Both the position numbers and the translations under genes were made by a program. Below the pieces are notes generated by a model. The model searched no databases and had not been told where the DNA came from. It worked only from the letters and a program-made list of their open reading frames with translations. Shown here one piece after another: positions 37,301 through 45,965 of a stretch of 64,000 nucleotides of DNA (position 1 is its first letter; every line of letters starts with the position of its first letter). This DNA comes from Mucilaginibacter hurinus (GTDB lineage Bacteria; Bacteroidota; Bacteroidia; Sphingobacteriales; Sphingobacteriaceae): the NCBI RefSeq assembly GCF_003324525.1, contig NZ_QGDC01000003.1, positions 310,001 through 374,000 of the forward strand. Reading direction: 5' to 3'.

Positions 37301-39121
37301 CTCCAAGTTCTCTGCGTTTGTGGGGCTAACTATCGTTGCGGTAAAGGCGGATATGTCAACCGACGGCTCTGATATACTGACGGTTGATGTTTCGTTTATA
37401 TTAGAAATATTACCAAAAAGGTCTTTCAATGCAGCCGAAAACGTTATAGGGCCTAACGGGTCGCTTGCCGATATGGTGCGGCTCACGGTGTATGATATGC
37501 AATCAGGCCGGGTAATATTATGACCACTTACCCCGGCAATGGTAAAAACCGGATTTTCAAGCAAATCTTCATCAAGGGTAAAGTTCATGGTTACTACGTC
37601 TCCGGGAATAGCCTTTGTTGGGTCGCTGTTAGTAGTAGCATATACTATGTTAGTTATGGCGGGGCCGCTATTATCAATTATTACAATCGGTGCTAATTCG
37701 GTAGCGGCTGATTGGTTGCCCGCAGCATCAGTTATTACACCGGCCGGCAGCCTGAATGTAAAAGTACCGTTACCGGTAAAAGATGATAAGGTTATCTTTG
37801 TTCCTTGAGCATTTACGCTGAGAGAACCCACCGCCGCTGTACCGGTGACAGACCTGTTATTGTATAGGTGAAGCGCGTTCCAATTAATTGTGCTTTGCTC
37901 TGAATAAGTAACAGCATACTCTACCGGACCGGCTTTGGTACGCACTACAGACGGCGAGCTGAAAGTAATAGCTGGTATTGTGTTGTCAATAATATAAGAC
38001 TGCCCGGCAAAGGGCAGGGTGGTAGATATCGTATGGCTTATATTTGTGCTGTTAACCAGCTGCAGGGTCAATATGCCATCGCCGGTGATTGAGTTTACGG
38101 TTACCGTATATGTGCTGCCTGAGCCACTTACTGAAGATATTGTACCTGTAGCTGATCCGATGCGCTGCAAATTAAAATTACTTGCAGATACACCTGTTAC
38201 GCTGCCGGAAAAAGTTACTGTAAACCGAACTTCATCAGCATGTGTCACTTCGGCATCAACACGGGTAATGCTGCTAATAGCAACCTGTGGTGCCGTTACT
38301 GTACTTGCCGGCATGGCTAACTTAATGGTGTCAACGTCGGTGCTGGTTATTACAATGTCACCCGAATGGGTGCCAACCGGTGCTGATGCTTTTAAGCGAA
38401 TATAGATTGTTTTTTCGCCGCCTGTTGAAACAGTGGTAAAACTCGCATAATTGGCCGGAAGTTGCCTTACCTCAAAGTTTGCAGGCGGCCTTATCACTAT
38501 AGAGCTCTTAAGCGACGAACCCGACACCGTAAAACTTGTAGCAGAAGAAGCAGTGCCTTGCACCGTATTTAAAGCTGATAGCACACCACCTGTAGTTACC
38601 TCGGGCGGAAGCGGAAAACTGTAAGTTTCGCTGTCCATATACGGCAAGCCATTTGCAGATACGTTGGTATTTGCAGCGTCCCTCATAATCATGCTAAGCT
38701 CACCATTACCTGTGATATTGCTTACCGTTACGGTCCACGTAGCGGATGCATCGCCATCGGTACCTGTTACCGAAGTAATAGTACCCTGTAACGTATTTGT
38801 GTTATATATCTGGAAATTTGATGCTGTTAAACCAGATGCGGGCCCGCTAAAGGTTACCAGGAAACTCACTTCAGTAGCGGTGCTTTCTTCGGCTGAGGTT
38901 CTGACAATACTAATAATATTGGGCCCAGGTATAAGGGAATAACTCTCAACCCGGGACGGCTCACCATTAGCTGTGAGTTCGGCGGTGCTGATAACCGATG
39001 CGTTCACTGGCAATACCGCAACAAACCCAACTATTACTAACAGCCAGTTTATGATTTTGCCTATAAAACCATTAATCCGCTTATTATTTGTTGTAACACT
39101 ATTTTGTAAAGTTGATTCCAT
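34367..39121 (-). CDS. Giant secreted repeat protein with cadherin-like repeats and type B T9SS domain
   Basis: A 1584-residue surface or secreted protein. It has a long signal peptide (to about residue 42, PVNA|S), then several Ig-like modules with a recurring GLTASNFQ / SNITGNGEL pattern and interleaved VVTMNFTLDE-type modules (about 60-790). Seven cadherin-like beta-sandwich repeats of about 98 residues follow (about 795-1480), each with an LSQLELDQGI start, NYRDYTATT centre, ATIKVNG and NTYSIVVTRK end. The last 95 residues have SAALTPNGDGINDIL ... PEGTYFYMLQY, the gliding-motility-associated (CHU_C, type B) T9SS sorting domain. Such proteins act as adhesins or matrix components; the ligand is unknown. 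A strong terminator follows. Confidence 0.92.
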   Translation of the reverse strand: MESTLQNSVTTNNKRINGFIGKIINWLLVIVGFVAVLPVNASVISTAELTANGEPSRVESYSLIPGPNIISIVRTSAEESTATEVSFLVTFSGPASGLTASNFQIYNTNTLQGTITSVTGTDGDASATWTVTVSNITGNGELSMIMRDAANTNVSANGLPYMDSETYSFPLPPEVTTGGVLSALNTVQGTASSATSFTVSGSSLKSSIVIRPPANFEVRQLPANYASFTTVSTGGEKTIYIRLKASAPVGTHSGDIVITSTDVDTIKLAMPASTVTAPQVAISSITRVDAEVTHADEVRFTVTFSGSVTGVSASNFNLQRIGSATGTISSVSGSGSTYTVTVNSITGDGILTLQLVNSTNISHTISTTLPFAGQSYIIDNTIPAITFSSPSVVRTKAGPVEYAVTYSEQSTINWNALHLYNNRSVTGTAAVGSLSVNAQGTKITLSSFTGNGTFTFRLPAGVITDAAGNQSAATELAPIVIIDNSGPAITNIVYATTNSDPTKAIPGDVVTMNFTLDEDLLENPVFTIAGVSGHNITRPDCISYTVSRTISASDPLGPITFSAALKDLFGNISNINETSTVSISEPSVDISAFTATIVSPTNAENLEYILELPEEITGLTAANFQLVTTGTIADANIGTPVANLNSWSIPVNTGTGEGNITLKLANATGLSKPISNLPYSGPVLTIDKVGPVISNVTFTTSNTDAGQAVEGDTVTLSFTSKEELFPLEGYTDLYMIIGNSWELLENTGGFNYRAVRVLDSSDPTGDINARFQLKDAAGNITEFSETSTINYHKRSDDNTLSNLTIGHGSGITPPFGSVPITQYQSFGLTGGTVLVTPTANSAYASITVNGTTAVSGNGVEVTLANGSNTITIVVTAENGASKTYTILANVMGDPNATLSVLSLENNIPLREATGSDFKNYTATVNRGTTRILATGTHPGASIKINGESVVSGEFSPQIALNMGVNTVNIEVTSNDATVTNVYSIIITRGLSDNALLSQLELEGGIPIKKVGGPNYRDYTATAVTESIRLTASTQDSSATLRINGEEAISGEQTQAIALAYGANTINVEVTAADGATTNTYSIVVTRKLPGNTELSQLELNQGIAKTKTSGPHYRNYKAVTTAATVSVVATAKDSLATVRIGRQQLAGGEYSQPIALEMGTNTINVAVTAQDGTTSIYSIAVTRKASDNAELSQLDLDQGITKTKARGINYRDYTATTALSQVRIIATAKDSTATIKVNGETLISGNYSQPVALTMGANAINVTVTAENGVTTNTYSIVVTRKLSSNALLSQLTLDQGITLKKTKGTNYRDYTATAYSGSVSVTASSQDPSATIKVNGTALSSGSATPPIALNAGINTINVEVTAQDGTTTNTYSIAVTQKASDNALLSSLVLDPAVSRKTVSGINYRDYTATVQADQDTINVLATAHDPQAEIKINGTAVEHGAAYRASLQPGGNTIAVAVTAADGVTTKTYSIVLTRPSTNAGRMQAAVPEITVSAALTPNGDGINDILMISGIESYPDNTLQIMNSKGTQVISIYGYDNQGRIFNGRNQHGAQLPEGTYFYMLQYTIGVDTKTKSGYIILKY
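34684..36741 (-). repeat. Seven tandem ~294-bp repeats (cadherin-like modules)
   Basis: The coding DNA repeats in units of about 294 bases. The six nearer the C-terminal end are the most alike, and the first (furthest from the stop) is the most divergent. Linker endings alternate between RKL(P/S) and (R/Q)KAS, which suggests duplication of a two-module block. Confidence 0.85.
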
Positions 39122-39554
39122 ATATATGATTTAAGATTCTTAGTAATAATATTTAAACCTGGTTGCAAAAAGCAAGCAGGGATAATAAATAAGATAAATA
39201 GAAAGGCATCACTTGATAGTGGTATTCACCTGTCTTATAGCGGTAGATATGTTATGATATATAAAGTGAAACTTTTACATATCACAAAAACACATAAAAA
39301 GGGTCGTAACCCGGGCAGGATCATTTGCCGCGAGATGGCAAATATGAGTTAACCGGCTTTTAAATTTTGAGCCTTATAATACGTTTATAATAGCTATATC
39401 TAAAATATTTTTTGCGTAAACTAATTAAAACAGAGTCGAAAATATAGCTATTTTATAAAATAATAAAATAAAATATTAAATATATTCGTGACAACATCGA
39501 AAACTTGCTGCCTGAGCTTATGTTAATTAATATGTTTCATCAAAATACTTAACA
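39122..39554. other. Intergenic region, AT-rich
   Basis: 433 bases upstream of both the repeat-protein gene (minus) and the RibD-family gene (plus). No coding frame is seen. It must carry two divergent promoters; TATGTTTC before the plus-strand gene is a near match to TAnnTTTG. Runs of A/T around 39400-39490 are otherwise unremarkable. Confidence 0.45.
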
Positions 39555-40121
39555 ATGAGAAAGCTAATAGTACAGGAATGGTTGTCGGCCGACGGGTACG
39601 CGGCAGATGAAAAAGGCTCGACAGACTTTTTCGGGCCATCAGAAGACCATGTACGCTCGGATAAGGATATTGTAACCAAACTTGATGCTATAGATACCAT
39701 ACTGATGGGAGCCAACACCTATCGTATGTTTGTGGAATTTTGGCCTACAGAAAAATCTGAAAATGAAATAGTGTCCGAACCGCTTAATGCTACAAACAAA
39801 ATAGTTTTTTCAAATTCGCTTGATAGCGTTGAATGGGGCAAATGGAATAACGCAACGCTGCATAAAGGAGATGCCGTAGAAGCGGTAAAAAAATTAAAAC
39901 AGCAGAACGGTAAGGACCTCATATTATGGGGCAGCCTATCATTATTCCGCCCATTACTTGACGCGGGTCTTGTAGATGAGATAAGCATAGGCGTTGTCCC
40001 TGTTATATTGGGTAAAGGCCTCCGCCTTTTTGGCGAATCGGGACAAATAACCCTCGAAAGCATGTCCGTTAAAACTTATGATAACGGCATTACGCAGATA
40101 AACTATGCAGTAAAAAAATAA
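39555..40121 (+). CDS. Dihydrofolate reductase-like RibD C-terminal domain protein
   Basis: A 188-residue NADPH-reductase-fold protein: MRKLIVQEWLSADGYAA start, IDTILMGANTYRMF (about 50-63), and the late LILWGSLSLFRPLLDAGLVDE with VPVILGKGLRLF. This is the widespread stand-alone RibD_C family; members reduce unknown substrates and are not the riboflavin enzyme or classic FolA. It is a single-gene unit ended by a symmetrical terminator. Confidence 0.88.
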   Translation: MRKLIVQEWLSADGYAADEKGSTDFFGPSEDHVRSDKDIVTKLDAIDTILMGANTYRMFVEFWPTEKSENEIVSEPLNATNKIVFSNSLDSVEWGKWNNATLHKGDAVEAVKKLKQQNGKDLILWGSLSLFRPLLDAGLVDEISIGVVPVILGKGLRLFGESGQITLESMSVKTYDNGITQINYAVKK

Positions 40122-40153
40122 AGTAGATCAGTAAGGCTTAACCATACTAAAAC

Positions 40154-40184
40154 AAAACGCCCCTTTAAATTAAAGAGGCGTTTT
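40154..40184. terminator. Bidirectional terminator
   Basis: AAAACGCC ... GGCGTTTT with an additional CTTTAA/TTAAAG inner pairing, between the convergent RibD-family and lipoprotein genes. A- and T-runs on both sides let it serve both strands. Confidence 0.85.
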
Positions 40185-40245
40185 AAATAGAACCCGGCTG
40201 CTAGAGTTTTATCACCGACCGGAATACCTGAATTAAATGTTTTGT

Positions 40246-40662
40246 TTAGTCCCTTGTACCGGTACACTCATCCATTATGTTTGTAGTGCTTGATGCTGTT
40301 TTAAGCCGGTAGGTCGCGGTTATTTTACCATTAACGGCTTTACCCTCAACAAACAGCGCTACGCTGTCATTTTTATTAACGGCTACGCTGTCTTTAAAAG
40401 GCAATGTAATATTGGTTAAAGTATTTTTTTTCATGCCCGCGGTATAGTAAGTTATTTTACTTACAGTAGCCTCGCCTGTAACTTTAACCTCATACACTAC
40501 TGAGCCATTGGCGCTTGCCAAAGGTGTTAAAAAATTATAGGCTTTTATGTTACAAATAGTTGGCTCCACCGGTTCCGGATCATCGTTGTCTTTAGAGCAA
40601 GATGAAAGTAATCCGGCGGTCATAACGCATAACGCCGCAAAGGTTAAAGTAAATTTTGTCAT
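40246..40662 (-). CDS. Small lipoprotein of unknown function
   Basis: A 138-residue lipoprotein with lipobox LLSSC (Cys22) followed by SKDNDDPEP, a typical surface-exposed lipoprotein start in Bacteroidota. The remainder is a short beta-sandwich-like segment with alternating Val/Thr (VYEVKVTGEATVSKITYYTA). I chose ATG at 40662; the longer frame would add 19 residues that spoil the signal peptide. Function unknown. Confidence 0.75.
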   Translation of the reverse strand: MTKFTLTFAALCVMTAGLLSSCSKDNDDPEPVEPTICNIKAYNFLTPLASANGSVVYEVKVTGEATVSKITYYTAGMKKNTLTNITLPFKDSVAVNKNDSVALFVEGKAVNGKITATYRLKTASSTTNIMDECTGTRD

Positions 40663-40688
40663 GTTAAAGTGAGTTATAATTATTTGCG

Positions 40689-40696
40689 CAAAGATA
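40689..40696 (-). promoter_or_regulatory. Putative -7 element of the lipoprotein gene
   Basis: TATCTTTG on the minus strand, identical to the -7 element of the thiamine operon, 26 bases before the ATG at 40662. Confidence 0.5.
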
Positions 40697-40752
40697 AAAA
40701 AAATGGCCAACGGCCACATAAGGGCAAATTGCCATATAAGTTAGTTATATCA

Positions 40753-41796
40753 TCAAGGTAAGTCAACAGGTGGCCCAAACGTTGCCGGATTGTAAAGCTC
40801 AAGCGTTTTGTTCAGCTGTTCCTTTACCCGGCTTACCAATGCCCGCGGGCCAAGTATCTTTAATTTAGCGCCAAAGCCCAGCAGTTCCCGTTCAAGCTCA
40901 AAGTTGAGGATTACGCGGATACTGAATATTTTACCCGTCTCATCCGCGCTCAACAGTTTTTGAGTGTGATGCAGGGGTTTGGTAATCACATAAGGCGCGT
41001 TGGCTTTATCAACCCAAAACACCACCTCGCAATCGCGCTGGTTGGGCGACTTGGTTACGCCAATCACATTGTTATAATATGCAGATAAATCAATATTGGT
41101 ATTTTCTATGTACTCATCCTCATGCCCGGTGATGGATTGTATCCTGTCAAGCGCCAGGTTAAGCAGCGGCTTATGCCGTTGGTGCGAAATGCCCAATACA
41201 AACCAGCGGTTGCGGTACTCCTTTAACAAGTACGGACTAAAGCAAAAAGAACTGGCGTCCCTGGCTTTAAACGACTGGTATGTAATACAAATTGTTCTTT
41301 TGGCTACTATAGCTTTACGTATCACCTCTATATACTCTAGCCCCTTCAAACTGTCATTTTTTTCAAAATCAATTACCGGGTTACTATGCGTTTTCTGCGT
41401 ATATATTTTGTCCTCCAGCTTGCTTACCATTTCGTTCAGGTCGGCAAAATGATTAAAGCCCTTAAACTGTTTCAACAGGTCTGCCACCTCGGTAAGCACC
41501 TGCATATCCTGGTGGTTAAGCGGGATGTTGGTGATGCTGTAACTTTTATCGGCGTAGGTATAATATTTCTTGTCTACCACAATAATTGGTGCTTCGTATC
41601 CCAACTTGTTGCTGCGCATCATTTCTATATCGGCCTGTATGGTGCGGCGGCTAACACCTGTATCTATTCCCTGGTATTCATACAAAGCCTCAGCACAGGC
41701 ATCAATCAGGTCATCAAGCGTCCATTTTTTATACCGATTCTGCAAACAACTGTCAATAGTGCGGTAACGGATAAGGGCGTTGCGGTTAACGGGCAT
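40753..41796 (-). CDS. WYL-domain transcriptional regulator
   Basis: A 347-residue regulator: N-terminal winged helix (about 1-70, with the recognition-like SRRTIQADI at 49-57), then a WYL domain (about 150-225) with KRTICITYQSF, the core RNRWFVLGI at 195-203 and LALDRI, and a C-terminal WCX extension. WYL domains bind nucleic-acid or nucleotide ligands and control DNA-damage, defence or RNA-repair genes. It is divergent from rtcB with about 250 bases between, so rtcB is the most likely target (inference). Confidence 0.9.
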   Translation of the reverse strand: MPVNRNALIRYRTIDSCLQNRYKKWTLDDLIDACAEALYEYQGIDTGVSRRTIQADIEMMRSNKLGYEAPIIVVDKKYYTYADKSYSITNIPLNHQDMQVLTEVADLLKQFKGFNHFADLNEMVSKLEDKIYTQKTHSNPVIDFEKNDSLKGLEYIEVIRKAIVAKRTICITYQSFKARDASSFCFSPYLLKEYRNRWFVLGISHQRHKPLLNLALDRIQSITGHEDEYIENTNIDLSAYYNNVIGVTKSPNQRDCEVVFWVDKANAPYVITKPLHHTQKLLSADETGKIFSIRVILNFELERELLGFGAKLKILGPRALVSRVKEQLNKTLELYNPATFGPPVDLP

Positions 41797-41976
41797 GGTG
41801 TCAGGATCTGGATTTACAGGATTTTTGAATTCTCAGAATTTGGATGGATAAAGATTTTTTATTCCGTAAATTCCGGTTCAGACAATTTTATTAAAATATT
41901 TTTTACTACGCAAATACGCTGCGCAGTTGATGTTTCTCTTTGTACTGTCGAAAGGCTAAACCTGTTCATAACATGC

Positions 41977-42002
41977 CCCCTCTCTCAATCCGGTGAGAGG
42001 GG
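41977..42002. repeat. GC-rich palindrome between WYL gene and rtcB
   Basis: CCCCTCTC (41977-41984), ten-base spacer, GAGAGGGG (41995-42002), about 46 bases before the rtcB ATG. It resembles the short palindromes scattered in Bacteroidota genomes (REP-like), or could be a regulator site or leader hairpin for rtcB. No T-run ends it on the minus strand; TTTT follows on the plus strand. Confidence 0.5.
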
Positions 42003-42048
42003 TTTTAGCCCGGAGACATTTAAATTATTAAATTACAACTCGATAATT

Positions 42049-43548
42049 ATGAGAAAACAAAATACAGCGGCATCGCACGTTACTGAGCCGGCAAACGAAA
42101 AGCAAAAAATAAGCAACAACGAATTAAAGGCATTGGGTATTAATGATATAGATGTACTGGTGAACTTTAGCCGCGTAGCCAACGGTTTGCTAAAACACAA
42201 TGTGATGGACAAGGCCCAGATATTAGCCAATCTTGAAGCGCTGATAGACGACCCTATGCCTTACGCACTTAAAAAAGGTGGGAAGTTTAAAAACCTGGCC
42301 GAAGACGTGATAGCACTGCGTAAAGAGGGGAAATTTGTGAAGCAGGAGCGCAGCAATTTTAAACTAAAGGAAGAGGTAGCCGAGTTCCCGGTGTGGGGTA
42401 TGGAGCATATTGAAGTAGGCGCCCTGGCACAAATGCGTACCGCCGTGCAACTGCCTGTAGCGGTGGCCGGTGCCCTGATGCCCGACGCGCACCAGGGCTA
42501 TGGTTTGCCCATAGGCGGAGTACTGGCTACCACGGCCAATACCATTATACCGTTTGCGGTTGGCGTGGATATTGCCTGCCGCATGTGCCTGAGCATTTTT
42601 GATATGCCCGCCAAAACGGTAGATAATGAAATGGATATGCTGAAAGGGCTATTGGTTAACCATACTAATTTTGGCATTGGCGGTACTACCAAAACGCATT
42701 TCGACACGTCGCTGTTCGATAGCAAAACCTGGGGCGAAACCAAGGTAATACGATCCTTAAAGGATAAAGCATACGCGCAGCTGGGTACCAGCGGTACCGG
42801 CAACCACTTTGTGGAGTGGGGCGAGCTTACCATTGCCGACGGCGCATTGCCGGGAATACCGGCAGGTAACTACCTGGCTTTGCTTTCGCACTCAGGCTCG
42901 CGCGGGTTTGGCGGCAGCGTAGCCGACTATTACAGCAAAATTGCCATGACTAAAACCAAGCTGCCGCCCGAAGCCAAACACCTGGCCTGGCTTGATCTTG
43001 ATAAAGACGAAGGGCAGGAATATTGGATTGCCATGAACCTGGCTGGCGAATACGCCAGCGCCAACCACCACGAGATACATAATAAAATTTCCCGTGCCTT
43101 TAACCTGGCCCCGATAATGCGTATTGAGAACCACCACAACTTTGCCTGGAAAGAGCAACTGGCCGACGGAACCGAAGTAATGGTGCACCGTAAAGGTGCC
43201 ACCCCGGCTGGCGAAGGCGTACTAGGTATTATACCCGGCAGCATGAGCACAAGCGGTTTTGTGGTACGCGGCAAAGGCAACGCCGCCAGCATTAACTCGG
43301 CCAGCCACGGGGCCGGCCGCCTGATGAGCCGAAGCGCAGCCTTTAAAACGCTGGATAAAGCCTTGATAGCTGCCAACCTGGTTGACAAACGTATTACATT
43401 AATGGGCAGCGACATGGACGAAGCGCCAATGGCCTATAAGAACATACACGCTGTAATGGCCGCACAGGAAAATTTGGTAGAAGTATTGGCCAAGTTTGAG
43501 CCAAGGATTGTGAGAATGGCGGATCCGAGAGAGAGGCCTGAGGATTGA
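42049..43548 (+). CDS. rtcB: RtcB-family RNA ligase
   Basis: A 499-residue GTP/Mn-dependent RNA ligase that joins 2',3'-cyclic phosphate or 3'-phosphate ends to 5'-OH. Metal and active-site residues are visible: MPDAHQGYGLPIGG, Asp174 and Cys177 in GVDIACRM, His253 in GNHF, His281 in HSGSRG, the NHHN motif at 361-364, and the probable guanylylated His420 in SASHGAGR. The start is the ATG at 42049 (MRKQNTAASH); the frame stays open far upstream but that part lies in the noncoding spacer and the WYL gene. No archease or RtcA gene is adjacent. Confidence 0.95.
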   Translation: MRKQNTAASHVTEPANEKQKISNNELKALGINDIDVLVNFSRVANGLLKHNVMDKAQILANLEALIDDPMPYALKKGGKFKNLAEDVIALRKEGKFVKQERSNFKLKEEVAEFPVWGMEHIEVGALAQMRTAVQLPVAVAGALMPDAHQGYGLPIGGVLATTANTIIPFAVGVDIACRMCLSIFDMPAKTVDNEMDMLKGLLVNHTNFGIGGTTKTHFDTSLFDSKTWGETKVIRSLKDKAYAQLGTSGTGNHFVEWGELTIADGALPGIPAGNYLALLSHSGSRGFGGSVADYYSKIAMTKTKLPPEAKHLAWLDLDKDEGQEYWIAMNLAGEYASANHHEIHNKISRAFNLAPIMRIENHHNFAWKEQLADGTEVMVHRKGATPAGEGVLGIIPGSMSTSGFVVRGKGNAASINSASHGAGRLMSRSAAFKTLDKALIAANLVDKRITLMGSDMDEAPMAYKNIHAVMAAQENLVEVLAKFEPRIVRMADPRERPED

Positions 43549-43670
43549 AGATTATGAGTCTTGAAGTTAATCCTTACATGATTTCAACTAGATATTTCAA
43601 TTTAAGACTACCTTGACCGCCTTGTAGTGTTGGCATAAAATTTTTATCGAAAATTTGGTTCTATTTTAAA

Positions 43671-44138
43671 ATGAAAAAAAATGAAATTAATTTGGGGTTT
43701 GGAATATATGGTTTCGAGGATATCGATCATAGTTATATCACCAATCTTTTGGGTTTACAACCTGATTATGTAAGAACTAAAGGCGAAAAAAAGAATCCCC
43801 GAAACAGTGACTCTCCTTTAATAGAAGTAAATAAATGGATGATTACTTCAGGAATAGATCCCCACTTGGATTTTGATCAGCACTTAAATGCTTTGTTAGA
43901 TATTTTAGAGCCCAGGATAGATGTTTTGCGACCGATATGTGAAAGGTATGATTGTGAAATATCTTGCGGAATGTTCGTGTACTTTGACAACGGTGAAAGC
44001 ACTCCCTGGGTCCATTTGGATGATCGATACAATAAGATGACAGCACAATTAAAAATAGAATTTGATCTTGACCTTTATGTAATGCCTATATCAAATCCAC
44101 CTCGAAGAACAGGGACTGCACCCGGCCATTTCCCATGA
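43671..44138 (+). CDS. DUF4279 domain protein
   Basis: A 155-residue soluble protein matching the DUF4279 pattern: GFGIYGFEDIDHSYITNLLGLQPDYV, a KWMITSGID stretch and an HLNALLDILEPR helix; the end is FDLDLYVMPI. Function is unknown for the family; some members occur among toxin-immunity or phage-linked genes. Codon use looks more A/T-rich than in rtcB before it, which hints at separate origin. It starts 122 bases after rtcB, and no partner gene is seen. Confidence 0.75.
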   Translation: MKKNEINLGFGIYGFEDIDHSYITNLLGLQPDYVRTKGEKKNPRNSDSPLIEVNKWMITSGIDPHLDFDQHLNALLDILEPRIDVLRPICERYDCEISCGMFVYFDNGESTPWVHLDDRYNKMTAQLKIEFDLDLYVMPISNPPRRTGTAPGHFP

Positions 44139-44445
44139 GTTTTTTGAAACGTCGCGCTAACCGACCACATTTCATAAATCATAATAATTTATTGTACTTC
44201 ACTAACATTTGAACCAGCAATTCAACAGTGCATTAGCAACGTTGTAGAGATTCAAACCTGTACAGCCCCGTGAAATCTCGAGTCTTTGCCGGGTGTATAA
44301 AAGTAATTTAAACTTCCTGGATCGAATAGCAGTACTTGAATCGAAGATTATGCAACATTAAAACCCTAAAAACAAAATGCCCCAATTGCAGTACGCGTGC
44401 CGTATGCGCCAATTACCTAAAAGTGCTAATAGCCTTCCAGTCAAA
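44139..44445. other. Intergenic region, no gene seen
   Basis: About 307 bases between the DUF4279 gene and the terminator of the GH13 gene. No coding frame longer than a few dozen codons, and no repeat or RNA-like structure that I can support. Confidence 0.45.
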
Positions 44446-44480
44446 CAAAAAATCCCGTAAGCCATAAACCTACAGGATTT
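44446..44480 (-). terminator. Terminator of the starch locus
   Basis: AAATCC-CGTA / TAC-GGATTT stem with an 11-base loop; on the minus strand a T-run follows (from 44451 down). It lies about 50 bases after the GH13 stop. Confidence 0.75.
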
Positions 44481-44528
44481 GTTATAATATCTCAGGCCGA
44501 TAAGCTCGTGCCAAGCGTTAACTAAAAC

Positions 44529-45947
44529 CTACTTCTTCAATATAATATAATGATAAGCAGGCAAATTAAGTTGATTGCCCAGTGTTACATCAGCACCCGT
44601 CAGCGCATTTTTCCATCCGGAGTTTTGGTGCACAGCAGGGATGGTATAACTTATTTCGGCATTACGTACGTTTACTAAAACCAAAACCTGTTCGCTACCC
44701 TGCTTCTTTTCAAATGCGATGATATCGCGGTCATTGTAAGTAGTTAGTTCTCCCGTTTTAACCGCTTCGCTGGATTTACGAAAAGCTATTAGTTTTTGAT
44801 ATTCTTCAGTCATATCCGGGTTAGCGGTCCAGTCAATAGGGTCTTTCTTAAAAAAGTCTATTCTTTTAGGGCTGCCGACTTCCTGCCCGTTGTATAATAA
44901 CGGAATGCCATTCATATACGCGGCAAGCACAAACGCTGCCAGCGCGCCCTGTTTACCTTTATAAATATCAACCGTACTCCCGTCAGACGATGTTACATCA
45001 TGGTTTGTGGTATACCGTAGTTTAAACGCACCGGCCGGCAGGGCATTGTATTCATTGGTGTTCGCCGTAAATAAAGTACTTGGCGCCTGGGTGCCGGCAA
45101 ATATGACTTTCAGCCTGTCGTAAAACTCAAAAGCGTAATTTATTTGAAAACCAGCTGTAAATTGCTCTTTTTTACTGCCCTCGCTCAATAATATCAGTTT
45201 ACGGGTATTAAACTTCTTTAAGGTGTCAAGGCTTTGCTTCCAAAAATCAGTTGGCACAAAGTCAGTGGCATCATAACGGAATCCGTCGACATTAGCAGTT
45301 AGTACCCAGAATTTCATGGCGCGTATCATGGCCTTCCGCATATCATTGTTGGTGTAATTCAGCGCGGCCACATCCAGCCAGTTTGTACCAACAGGCGATA
45401 TAATATTGCCGTTACTATCCTGCTGATACCATGATTTATTAGCTATCCAGGGGTTATCCCAAGAGGTATGGTTAGCCACCCAGTCCAATATCACCGCCAT
45501 ACCCCTTTTATGTGCTTCGCTTACCACGGTGCGCAGGTCATCAAGGTTACCATACTCGGCATTTACGGCATTATAATCTTTTACCGAATAAGGCGAGCCA
45601 AGCCCCCCGGCCGACTTGACCACACCTACCGGGTAAATTGGCATCAGCCATATTACATTAGCGCCGAGTTGCTTTAAATTATCAAGCCTGTTTTGCAGTC
45701 CCTTTAAATTGCCCTCAGCGCTAAACGCGCGCAGGTTCACCTCGTACATAATTATGTCCTTGGTGTCGGGCACGCCAGCAAACGGCGTACCGTAAGCTGC
45801 AGGGTCCTTGTAATTATCAACAGGGGCAACGGGCGGGGGCACAACGGGCCTGGTAGTTGCTGATTTTTTGCAGTACACTGCCGTTAAGCTCACTAAAAGG
45901 AGCAATGAGATAGCTTTCATCCGGTGTTTTATTACATAATTATTCAT
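44529..45947 (-). CDS. GH13 alpha-amylase family lipoprotein
   Basis: A 472-residue lipoprotein (Cys26 in AVYC) of glycoside hydrolase family 13. Conserved regions: I, D155-WVANH; II, GFRYDA with nucleophile Asp226; III, acid/base Glu256 in LLSEG; IV, N315-HD. It cleaves alpha-1,4 bonds of starch or maltooligosaccharides, at the cell surface or in the periplasm (SusG-like). I chose ATG at 45947; ATG at 45920 also gives a signal peptide. It begins 18 bases after the GH31 stop, so the two are co-transcribed. No carbohydrate-binding module is seen inside. Confidence 0.92.
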   Translation of the reverse strand: MNNYVIKHRMKAISLLLLVSLTAVYCKKSATTRPVVPPPVAPVDNYKDPAAYGTPFAGVPDTKDIIMYEVNLRAFSAEGNLKGLQNRLDNLKQLGANVIWLMPIYPVGVVKSAGGLGSPYSVKDYNAVNAEYGNLDDLRTVVSEAHKRGMAVILDWVANHTSWDNPWIANKSWYQQDSNGNIISPVGTNWLDVAALNYTNNDMRKAMIRAMKFWVLTANVDGFRYDATDFVPTDFWKQSLDTLKKFNTRKLILLSEGSKKEQFTAGFQINYAFEFYDRLKVIFAGTQAPSTLFTANTNEYNALPAGAFKLRYTTNHDVTSSDGSTVDIYKGKQGALAAFVLAAYMNGIPLLYNGQEVGSPKRIDFFKKDPIDWTANPDMTEEYQKLIAFRKSSEAVKTGELTTYNDRDIIAFEKKQGSEQVLVLVNVRNAEISYTIPAVHQNSGWKNALTGADVTLGNQLNLPAYHYIILKK

Positions 45948-45965
45948 ACACACTTTATCGTTAGT

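Noticed and set aside
34600..38950. Long plus-strand open frames opposite the repeat protein gene
   Set aside because: They mirror the repeat coding sequence, share no motif with known proteins and are not independent of the minus-strand frame.
41386..42048. Upstream extension of the rtcB frame
   Set aside because: It overlaps the WYL gene and the spacer palindrome and has no RtcB-like sequence; the family start is at 42049.
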